From an uncultured Clostridia bacterium (GTDB taxonomy: Bacteria; Bacillota; Clostridia; Christensenellales; Borkfalkiaceae), in assembly GCA_944359365.1 (NCBI GenBank), contig CALVST010000011.1, positions 1 through 49,055 of the forward strand: a stretch of DNA of 49,055 bases, in the 5' to 3' direction. The position numbers were made by a program, and so were the translations under genes. Positions 16,095 to 23,273 of this stretch are shown here, one piece after another. The notes beneath the pieces were generated by a model, which saw nothing but the letters and a program-made list of their open reading frames with translations, had not been told where the DNA came from and did no database searches. Each line of letters opens with the position of its first letter. Position 1 is the stretch's first letter.

Positions 16095-17297
16095 ATGAAA
16101 TATTCGGTCATTGACATCAGTTCCAGCAGCATTTCGCTTATCATAGCAGAGGCAGACGAACGCAAGACGGAGATCATTTTTAAGGACCGCATCAGCGTCA
16201 GTCTTTTGCATTATCTCGACGGAAAAACCCTTACGGAGCGCGGTACGGAAAAATTGATAGACGCGTTGAAGACGATGAAGGACGAATGCGAAAGGTTCGG
16301 AGTCAGGTATTGCTATCTTATTTCGACGGCTGCGCTGCGCGTCATCGCGAATTGCGACGAGGTCAGCAGGATCGTTGCGGAAAAGACGGGGCTTGCCGTC
16401 AATTTTTTGGACGGTAAAACGGAGGCTTTCTGCGATTATGTGGCGAACCTGTATTATGCGTCGTATGAAAAAGCCGTTCTGATAGACCTCGGCGGCAAGA
16501 GCCTTGAAATTTGCGATCTCACTAAGGGGAGCAAAGACGACATGGTCTGCCTCGATTTCGGTCTGTTGGATATCCACCGCAAATTTGTAAAAAAGATCCA
16601 GCCCAACGAAAAAGAGGCGAAAGACATCAAAAAGTTTGTATCCGATAAATTTGACGAAGCGAAGATCCCTAAGAAAGAGGTTTTTGCGACGGCCGTCATG
16701 GTGGGCGCCACCAATCATGCGGTGTATGACATTTATGCCGATTATGAAAATTTGAAAACGGAAGATGGCGTCAAGCGGATCGAATACAAAAAGTTCAAAA
16801 AACTTGTCGGGCATTTGCTCGGCGATGCGGAGCGTTCTACGCTCATTTTAAACAATGCACCCGAGAAGCTTTACCTGATAGGGCCCGCAGCGATCATTTT
16901 GAAAACGATATTCAAGCGTTTCGATCTGAAATCGATCGTCGTCAGCGACAGGGGAGTCAAAGAGGGATACTTGCAGCTCGTGTTGGAAGGCAAAGAAGCC
17001 GGACAATACTATGATTTACAGGAAAAGAAGGTCGGCGGCGTGCCGCGCGAATCGATAGAATCGGCTAGCATAAGCAAAGTCCAGCCGGAAAAAACAAAAA
17101 AATCGGATAAAAATACCGGTAAAGAAAAGTCGGAAGATATATCCGAGAAAAAGAAAGAGCGCGCCGAGAAGCCGCAAAAACCCGAAAAGACTGTTTCGCA
17201 AAAGAAGTCGGAAGGCGTTGCTGCGGCAGTACCTGCAAAAAAGAGAGGTCGTCCTCCTAAAAAACAGGCAGAGTCGGAGCCTGACAATAAAGACTAA
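16095..17297 (+). CDS. Ppx/GppA-like phosphatase with basic AT-hook-like tail
   Basis: The fold is that of exopolyphosphatase/GppA (ASKHA), and ppk1 follows 32 bases downstream, so a role in polyphosphate turnover is likely. In the 400-residue protein the first phosphate loop reads VIDISSSSIS (5-14) where the family has DIGSNS, and the second reads DLGGKSLEI (131-139) where it has DIGGGSTE. E110 sits near the usual catalytic glutamate. After about residue 330 a charged low-complexity tail of about 70 residues ends in KKRGRPPKK (382-390), an AT-hook-like core. Activity may be changed or lost. GGGAG precedes the ATG. Confidence 0.8.
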   Translation: MKYSVIDISSSSISLIIAEADERKTEIIFKDRISVSLLHYLDGKTLTERGTEKLIDALKTMKDECERFGVRYCYLISTAALRVIANCDEVSRIVAEKTGLAVNFLDGKTEAFCDYVANLYYASYEKAVLIDLGGKSLEICDLTKGSKDDMVCLDFGLLDIHRKFVKKIQPNEKEAKDIKKFVSDKFDEAKIPKKEVFATAVMVGATNHAVYDIYADYENLKTEDGVKRIEYKKFKKLVGHLLGDAERSTLILNNAPEKLYLIGPAAIILKTIFKRFDLKSIVVSDRGVKEGYLQLVLEGKEAGQYYDLQEKKVGGVPRESIESASISKVQPEKTKKSDKNTGKEKSEDISEKKKERAEKPQKPEKTVSQKKSEGVAAAVPAKKRGRPPKKQAESEPDNKD

Positions 17298-17329
17298 TTT
17301 TATTATATCGCGCAGAAGGAGCCGATAAA

Positions 17330-19411
17330 GTGAAAGATCAAACGAATTCTTTGGAAAAGGCAAAAAAGAAATTCATTAACGGCATTTATGTGAACCGTGA
17401 ATACAGCTGGCTGCTGTTCAATAAACGGGTACTCGATCAGGCGAAAGATCTGACCAATCCCGTTTTGGAACGCTGTAAATTCCTTGCCATTTTTCAGTCT
17501 AATCTGGACGAGTTTTTTATGGTGCGCGTCGGCAGCCTTTACAACGAGAATTTTTCCGATCCGCAGGCGACCGACAACAAGACGGGATTGACGGCGGCAA
17601 AACAGCTTGACGGTATCTGTTCGGTCGTAAACGGTTTTTATGCGGACAGGGCTGCGTGCTACAATACGCTGCGAAAAGACATCAACAAATGCGGCATCCG
17701 CATCATGCGGGCGGAAGAGCTTACGCCCCGGCAGGGTGAGGAGTGCAGGGAAATATTCACCTCGCACATCATGCCTCTCCTTTCGCTCATGGTGCTCGAC
17801 GCAAAACACCCGCTGATGCAGTTCGAGAATATGCGCAACTACATGCTGTACGACCTTGAAAGGGACGGGCGGCGCATGATCGGCGTGATGGCGTTCAATA
17901 CCGCGCTCGACAGGCTGTATAAGGTCGGCTCGGGCAAAAAAGTGCGCCTTATCCCGCTCGAAGAGCTCGTGCGCGCGTTCGGGCATCTCGCCTTTATCGG
18001 ATATACGGTAAAAGACAAGATGATGATGCGCGTCACCCGCAATGCAGATTTTGACACGCATATCGACGATACGGATATGGAGCATGATTTCTCCGAGATC
18101 ATGAAAAAGAAAGTTGAGTCGCGCGCGCGGCTCAACGTGGTGCGCGTCGAAGTGGACAGCGACAATTCCAAGCTGAAGGATTTTGTGCTCAAACTTTTGA
18201 AGATCAGCCCGAAATTCTGCTTTAAGGACGAACGGTTCTTCGATTACAAATTTATGTACTCGCTCGGCAAATATCTGCCGCCCGAAGTGAGCGCGCCGCT
18301 CAAATATCCTCCGTTCAAGGGTGCCGTTTCCGATGAAATTGCGGGGGCGCCTTCGCTCATTGATTTGGTCTTTGAAAAGGATCTGTTCCTTTCGTACCCG
18401 TATGACAGTATGTCGCCCGTGGTCGACCTGTTGGAGCAGTGCGCATCCGACGAGCGCGTCCGCTCGATCAAGATCACGATCTACCGCCTTGCAAGCCATT
18501 CGCGTATTGCCGAACTTTTGTGTAAGGCGAGCGAAAACGGGAAACAGGTCACGGTCGTTATAGAATTATGTGCCCGTTTCGATGAAGAAAACAATATGTA
18601 CTTCGCGGGAAAATTGCAGGAAGCGGGGTGCACCATCATTTACGGGATGGAAAACTACAAAGTACATTCCAAAATTATTTCCATCGTGCTCAAAGACGGG
18701 GAGGATATCCGTTATATCACGCATTTGGGGACGGGCAATTACAACGAATCGACGAGCAAACAGTATACCGACCTCAATATTATAACGGCGGACCAGAAGA
18801 TCGGGGAAGACGCCGTAGCGTTTTTCCGCAATATAGCCATTTGCAATACAGAGTTTACCTATAACCGACTGCTCGTTGCGCCCGAAACGCTGAAATCCGG
18901 TCTGGTCGAATACATAGACCGAGAGATCGAAAAAGCAAAGCAGGGCAAGGAAGGGTATATCCTTGCGAAGATGAACAGCCTGACCGACAAGACGATCATC
19001 GACAAATTTGAAGAGGCGAGCGAGGCGGGCGTCAAAATTGAACTCGTCATCCGGGGTATCTGCTGTCTTTTGCCGGGAATAGCGGGCAAAACGGATAATA
19101 TACGCGTCATAAGCATCGTGGGACGCTTTCTCGAACATTCGCGCGTCTATTCTTTCGGAAGGGGGAAAGACAGGGTAACTTATATATCCAGTGCCGACCT
19201 TATGACGCGCAATACCGATAAGCGCGTAGAGATCGCCGCGCCCGTGCTTGACGAAAAGATCGCAGATAAGATCGTCGGCATTTTGCAGGTCATGCTTGCC
19301 GATAACGTAAAGGCGCGTAAGCTGTGTTCGGACGGAGCATACCGCAAGGTCGAAACGCTCGGGCAGATGTTGGATGCGCAAGCGTATTTTTTGAAAAACG
19401 CAGGCAAGTAA
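17330..19411 (+). CDS. ppk: Polyphosphate kinase Ppk1
   Basis: Ppk1 polymerises the gamma-phosphate of ATP into inorganic polyphosphate and can run in reverse. The 693-residue protein has the N domain (NREYSWLLFNKRVLDQA), the N-domain motif SNLDEFFMVRVG, the phosphorylated histidine H446 (YKVHSKII) followed by THLGTGNYNEST, and second-site H603 (LEHSRVYSFGRG). The 157-residue distance between the two histidines equals that of H435 and H592 in E. coli. The start is GTG with AGGAG nine bases upstream. It shares an operon with the Ppx-like gene and ends at a terminator. Confidence 0.96.
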   Translation: MKDQTNSLEKAKKKFINGIYVNREYSWLLFNKRVLDQAKDLTNPVLERCKFLAIFQSNLDEFFMVRVGSLYNENFSDPQATDNKTGLTAAKQLDGICSVVNGFYADRAACYNTLRKDINKCGIRIMRAEELTPRQGEECREIFTSHIMPLLSLMVLDAKHPLMQFENMRNYMLYDLERDGRRMIGVMAFNTALDRLYKVGSGKKVRLIPLEELVRAFGHLAFIGYTVKDKMMMRVTRNADFDTHIDDTDMEHDFSEIMKKKVESRARLNVVRVEVDSDNSKLKDFVLKLLKISPKFCFKDERFFDYKFMYSLGKYLPPEVSAPLKYPPFKGAVSDEIAGAPSLIDLVFEKDLFLSYPYDSMSPVVDLLEQCASDERVRSIKITIYRLASHSRIAELLCKASENGKQVTVVIELCARFDEENNMYFAGKLQEAGCTIIYGMENYKVHSKIISIVLKDGEDIRYITHLGTGNYNESTSKQYTDLNIITADQKIGEDAVAFFRNIAICNTEFTYNRLLVAPETLKSGLVEYIDREIEKAKQGKEGYILAKMNSLTDKTIIDKFEEASEAGVKIELVIRGICCLLPGIAGKTDNIRVISIVGRFLEHSRVYSFGRGKDRVTYISSADLMTRNTDKRVEIAAPVLDEKIADKIVGILQVMLADNVKARKLCSDGAYRKVETLGQMLDAQAYFLKNAGK

Positions 19412-19429
19412 ACTGCAGCGCAAAATAGC

Positions 19430-19466
19430 GGCGGATCTCCTTTATATAAGGGTATCCGCCTTTTTT
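19430..19466 (+). terminator. Terminator after ppk
   Basis: GGCGGAT (19430-19436) pairs with ATCCGCC (19454-19460), followed by six T. Confidence 0.85.
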
Positions 19467-19468
19467 AT

Positions 19469-19489
19469 AAAGTAATATGTGTGATATAA
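19469..19489 (+). repeat. Second copy of a 21-base promoter-like motif
   Basis: This stretch is identical at 20 of 21 positions to 11983-12003, the -10 region in front of the ytfI-like gene. It ends in TGATATAAA, a near-consensus extended -10, and could be a second promoter for lysA with a leader of about 90 bases. Confidence 0.5.
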
Positions 19490-19533
19490 AAGAGAATTAT
19501 TTGTGTTAACGGAATACGGCGCGGGTTAAATCG

Positions 19534-19562
19534 TTGCATTTTTCGCTGTTTTCTGTTAAAAT
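19534..19562 (+). promoter_or_regulatory. Promoter of lysA
   Basis: TTGCAT (19534-19539), a 17-base spacer and TAAAAT (19557-19562), 24 bases before the ATG. I see no lysine riboswitch; the gap is too short for one. Confidence 0.65.
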
Positions 19563-19585
19563 ACAAGCTGCGAGAGGTTTTGCTT

Positions 19586-20911
19586 ATGAACACACGAAAA
19601 ACTTTAAGAACAAATGAGAAAGGGCATCTTGAGATCGGCGGGTGCGACGCGACGGAGCTTGCCGAAAAATTTGGTACGCCGCTCTATGTGATGGACGAGC
19701 AGTACATACGCGATATGTGCCGCGTTTACAGGGAAACGATCGCCGGATCGTATGGCGGGAACGGATTGGTCCTGTATGCGTCAAAAGCTTTTTCCTGTAT
19801 GGCGGTATATAAGATCGCCGCGCAGGAAAAAGTCGGCATAGACGTCGTTTCGGGCGGGGAATTGTATACGGCCGTCAAGGCGGGGTTCCCTGCGGAAAAT
19901 ATTTATATGCACGGCAACAACAAGCTGCGCCAAGAACTTGAATATGCGCTCGAATGCGGCGTGGGCACCATCGTCGTGGACGCATATTCTGAATTGGATA
20001 TGCTTGATCTGATGGCGGCGGATCGCGGCAAAACGCAGGATATATTACTGCGCGTAAATCCCGGCGTGGAAGCGCATACGCATCACTTCATACAGACGGC
20101 AAAAACTGACAGCAAATTCGGCTTTTCGCTTGCGGACGGTTCGGCGGAAAAAATCACCGAATATGCGCTGCGCAAGAAAAACATAAGGCTGCGCGGCTAT
20201 CACTGCCATATCGGCTCACAGATATTTGAAAAGCAATCCTTCCGCCTTGCTGCAGACAAGATGATGGCGTTTATGGCGGAGATGAAGAAAAAACACGGTT
20301 TTTGCGCCGATAAGCTGAATCTCGGCGGCGGATACGGAATTTGGTATACCGACGAAGACGCGAAGATCTCTTCGGCGGAATATGCGCTCTATCTCGAAGC
20401 GGTGATAGAGGAGATAAAGGCAAAGGCGAAAGAATACGGTTTGCGGGAACCCTGCCTTCTCATCGAACCCGGTCGGTCTGTCGTCGGCGAGGCGGGCGTA
20501 ACGCTGTATACCGTGGGGGCGATCAAAGAGATCCCCGGCATCAAAAAATATGTCGCCGTGGACGGCGGGATGTTCGACAACCCGCGCTATGCGCTTTATC
20601 AGGCTAAATACACCGCCGTACTTGCAAACCGCATGAACGATAAGGCGGACGACATAGTTACGGTCGCGGGCAAGTGCTGCGAAAGCGGCGACATCGTTTG
20701 CGCCAACGTTCGTATACCGAAGGCGAACTCGGGAGATATCCTTGCCGTGCTTTCTACGGGCGCCTATAACTATTCGATGGCAAGCAATTATAACCGCAAT
20801 CTTATCCCGCCCGTCGTATTGGCTAAGGAGGGGAAAGCCGAGTATATCGTAAAACCGCAAACTTACGAAGATATCATAAGAAATGACGTTATTCCCGAAT
20901 ATCTGAAATAA
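19586..20911 (+). CDS. lysA: Diaminopimelate decarboxylase
   Basis: LysA makes lysine from meso-diaminopimelate using pyridoxal phosphate. The 441-residue protein has the cofactor lysine K67 in YASKAF, the glycine loop NLGGGYGI, HIGSQ, the phosphate-binding EPGRSVVGEAG, and the substrate-site GKCCESGD, where cysteine comes from the partner subunit. The ATG at 19586 lies eight bases after GAGAGG; a TTG six bases earlier is too close to that site. It is monocistronic between two terminators. Confidence 0.95.
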   Translation: MNTRKTLRTNEKGHLEIGGCDATELAEKFGTPLYVMDEQYIRDMCRVYRETIAGSYGGNGLVLYASKAFSCMAVYKIAAQEKVGIDVVSGGELYTAVKAGFPAENIYMHGNNKLRQELEYALECGVGTIVVDAYSELDMLDLMAADRGKTQDILLRVNPGVEAHTHHFIQTAKTDSKFGFSLADGSAEKITEYALRKKNIRLRGYHCHIGSQIFEKQSFRLAADKMMAFMAEMKKKHGFCADKLNLGGGYGIWYTDEDAKISSAEYALYLEAVIEEIKAKAKEYGLREPCLLIEPGRSVVGEAGVTLYTVGAIKEIPGIKKYVAVDGGMFDNPRYALYQAKYTAVLANRMNDKADDIVTVAGKCCESGDIVCANVRIPKANSGDILAVLSTGAYNYSMASNYNRNLIPPVVLAKEGKAEYIVKPQTYEDIIRNDVIPEYLK

Positions 20912-20920
20912 AATGCTTTT

Positions 20921-20950
20921 ATGCGCCGCGATTGCATCGCGGCGCATTTA
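20921..20950 (+). terminator. Strong terminator after lysA
   Basis: A perfect 12-base stem (20921-20932 with 20936-20947) with a three-base loop and T-rich tail. Confidence 0.9.
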
Positions 20951-20981
20951 TTCTTTTGCGCGGGCAATTTGTGTGAAAGCC

Positions 20982-21010
20982 TTGCTTTTTTTTGCAAAAT
21001 ACGTTATAAT
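20982..21010 (+). promoter_or_regulatory. Promoter of the M50 protease operon with start site on the ATG
   Basis: TTGCTT (20982-20987), a 17-base spacer and TATAAT (21005-21010). Predicted +1 is 21017, exactly the A of the ATG. Confidence 0.7.
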
Positions 21011-21016
21011 TTTTTC

Positions 21017-21715
21017 ATGTATTATCTGATAGAACTTTTGGCGAGCTTTCTTGCGGTAACGGTGGTTCTTACTCTGCATGAATTTGCGCACGCATATGTC
21101 GCCTATAAATGCGGCGATCCCACGCCGAAATTCAATAAAAGGCTGACTCTCAACCCGTTGGCACATTTCGATATACTCGGACTTGTCTTGTTTGCCTTTG
21201 CGGGATTCGGATGGGCTAAGCCCGTTCCCATCAATCCCATGAATTTTAATCACTACAAAAGGGGATTGACGCTTACCGCGGTTGCGGGCGTTGCGATGAA
21301 TTATATCACCGCTTTTCTGTTTTGTCCGCTATTCTATCTTGTAACGTACTATGTAAATATTCCGTTTGCAGCGCTGCAGAATCTGCTCGAGCTGTTTACG
21401 CTGTATCTGTTTTTATATTCGGTTTCTTTCTGCGTGTTCAATCTGATCCCGCTGCCGCCGCTCGACGGCTGGCGCGTTGTACAGGCGCTGAATAAAAGAC
21501 GGGGCAGGGTTTACCGGTTTTTTGAACGCTACGGCAATATAATTTTGATTGTGCTCATTGCTTTTCATTTTCTTACCGAGATCTCTTTGCAATATGAAGT
21601 GCTTCGGCTTGCCGGCAATATATTTTGGTATGCAGATATTTTGGGGCATATCATGCGCTATGTGGTTTGGGCATTTCAATGGCCGATCACGGCGCTATGG
21701 GGGTTGGTTTTCTGA
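21017..21715 (+). CDS. Site-2 protease family (M50) membrane metalloprotease
   Basis: This 232-residue integral membrane protein belongs to the compact M50/rhomboid-free S2P group (YwhC-like). Zinc ligands H21 and H25 with E22 lie in TLHEFAHAYVAY within the first membrane helix; the third ligand is in NLIPLPPLDGW. About four to five hydrophobic segments are visible. The substrate is unknown. There is no Shine-Dalgarno, and the -10 box is six bases before the ATG. The stop overlaps the scpA start (TGATG), an arrangement common in Clostridia, where this gene often precedes scpA-scpB. Confidence 0.92.
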   Translation: MYYLIELLASFLAVTVVLTLHEFAHAYVAYKCGDPTPKFNKRLTLNPLAHFDILGLVLFAFAGFGWAKPVPINPMNFNHYKRGLTLTAVAGVAMNYITAFLFCPLFYLVTYYVNIPFAALQNLLELFTLYLFLYSVSFCVFNLIPLPPLDGWRVVQALNKRRGRVYRFFERYGNIILIVLIAFHFLTEISLQYEVLRLAGNIFWYADILGHIMRYVVWAFQWPITALWGLVF

Positions 21716-22506
21716 TGGCGAAAGATCCTGCCGAAAATTTTGAATCGGTCGTAGACTATACGACAGTCTTAGACAATTTTGAGGGCCCGCTCGATCTTTT
21801 GCTGTACCTTATCAAACAGGAACAGATCGAAATAAAGGACGTGTTCGTATCCAAAGTGACCGAACAGTTTCTCGACTATATGAAGGGGTTGCCTTACATC
21901 GACATCGACAAGGCAAGCGAATATCTTGCCATAGCCTCTGCGATTTTGGAGATCAAAGCGAAGAGCCTTGTTCCCGCGATCGTCGAACAGGACGACGGCG
22001 AAGAGGACAGCGAAACGGTTTTGATAAGGGCGCTCGAAGAGTACAAGCTGCTCAAAGAAGAAACGGCAAAGCTGAAAGAACTGGAAACGGTCGGCTATTA
22101 TTATAAAGAACCGGATAAGAACGTCGGAGAGGCGAAGATCGTTTACAAAGACTTCAATCTTGAAGGGCTGTTAAAGGCCTTTACCGACCTGATGCTGCGC
22201 CAAGAGGCGAAATCGCGCGACGCAAACGTGCAGCGGGAGATCCCGAAAGACGTATATACCATACCCGACAGGGCGTCGTATATCTGCGCTACGGTCAGCG
22301 AACAGGGGACCGTAGCTTTCGACGAGCTGTTTTCGCGCAATGCTTCGCGCAACGAGATCATTACGACTTTTCAGGCGCTTTTGGAGCTGTTGAAATATCA
22401 GTTCATCAAGGTCGAGCAGGGCGATACCTTCGGCAAGATATATATTACATATAATCCGGACAGAAGTGAGGACGAATCCATTGGAGATTTTGGAAAATTT
22501 GAGTAA
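21715..22506 (+). CDS. scpA: Segregation and condensation protein A
   Basis: ScpA is the kleisin that bridges the SMC dimer in the chromosome condensation complex. The 263-residue protein has the N-terminal family motif FEGPLDLLLYLIKQEQIEIKD split here as FEGPLDLLLYLI (about 23-34), then ASEYLAIASAILEIKAKSLVP, and a C-terminal winged helix that contacts the SMC head. The ATG at 21715 overlaps the M50 stop; the open frame 90 bases upstream has no support. It overlaps scpB. The smc gene itself is not in the window. Confidence 0.94.
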   Translation: MAKDPAENFESVVDYTTVLDNFEGPLDLLLYLIKQEQIEIKDVFVSKVTEQFLDYMKGLPYIDIDKASEYLAIASAILEIKAKSLVPAIVEQDDGEEDSETVLIRALEEYKLLKEETAKLKELETVGYYYKEPDKNVGEAKIVYKDFNLEGLLKAFTDLMLRQEAKSRDANVQREIPKDVYTIPDRASYICATVSEQGTVAFDELFSRNASRNEIITTFQALLELLKYQFIKVEQGDTFGKIYITYNPDRSEDESIGDFGKFE

Positions 22507-23230
22507 TATACTCGAAAGTATTTTATTCGTTTCAGGCAATCCCGTTCCGATCGACATCATATCCGAAAAGCTGGGCGTCAGCGCAAAGGAAGTGCAGGAT
22601 GCCGCAAAAAAGTTGCAGGAACGCTATTCGGAAAAGAGCGGGATGCGCCTTCTTATGTTCAATAAAAAATTGCAGCTTTCCAGCAATCCCGAATATAAAG
22701 ACTACGTTTCTTCGGTGCTGAACCCCATCAAGGAGCGCGAATTTACGCGCACGATATTGGAGTGTTCCGCCATCATCGCGTATAAACAGCCCATTACGAA
22801 GGGCGAGCTTGAGAATTTGCGCGGACTGAATTGCGATTATGCGATACATACGCTGCTCGATCTGAAAATGATCGAACCCGTCGGCAGAAAGGATGCGGTC
22901 GGGCGCCCGATCTTATATGCGACGACAGATAATTTTTTGAAGCGTTTCAAGCTGAACAGCATTGAGGACCTTCCCGATTACGATACGCTTATGGAGTCTA
23001 TCGCCAAACTGCACGGCGACGAGCCCGATTCCTACCTGTATGCGGGCAACGTGTATGTGGATAAAGAAGAGTCGCCTTCGGAAAGCGCTGCGACGGAAGA
23101 CGGGGCGGAGGACCAGCCTGCAAAATCTTCGGCAAAGGAGAAAAAGGCGGACGACGAGCCGATCGCCGATGAAAGCCTTCCCGACTTTTTGCAGGATCTC
23201 GACGAGGACGATATTATAAAGATCGAATGA
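22481..23230 (+). CDS. scpB: Segregation and condensation protein B
   Basis: ScpB dimers bind ScpA in the SMC condensin complex. The protein has two winged-helix domains: LESILFVSGNPVPIDIISEKLG at the start (a 20-residue portion is typical of the family) and TILECSAIIAYKQPITKGELENLRG, then GRKDAVGRPILYATT. An acidic tail of about 60 residues (SESAATEDGAEDQ onward) is longer than usual. I prefer the TTG at 22481 because GTGAGG lies nine bases upstream and the family begins there; a GTG at 22466 is the alternative. It overlaps scpA by 26 bases and ends at a terminator. Confidence 0.9.
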   Translation: MEILENLSNILESILFVSGNPVPIDIISEKLGVSAKEVQDAAKKLQERYSEKSGMRLLMFNKKLQLSSNPEYKDYVSSVLNPIKEREFTRTILECSAIIAYKQPITKGELENLRGLNCDYAIHTLLDLKMIEPVGRKDAVGRPILYATTDNFLKRFKLNSIEDLPDYDTLMESIAKLHGDEPDSYLYAGNVYVDKEESPSESAATEDGAEDQPAKSSAKEKKADDEPIADESLPDFLQDLDEDDIIKIE

Positions 23231-23240
23231 CACATAGAAA

Positions 23241-23273
23241 GAGGTGCGGCAAATTGCCGCACCTCAAATTTTT
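23241..23273. terminator. Bidirectional terminator between scpB and clpB
   Basis: A perfect 12-base inverted repeat (23241-23252 with 23254-23265) lies between the convergent genes. T-rich tracts flank it in both directions, though neither is long. Confidence 0.7.

Noticed and set aside
17303-18499. 398-codon open frame antisense to ppk
   Set aside because: It lies wholly opposite the well-conserved ppk gene; such long shadow frames arise from the codon bias here.
19469-19585. Lysine riboswitch upstream of lysA
   Set aside because: The 120-base gap is too short for an L box and no such fold is apparent.
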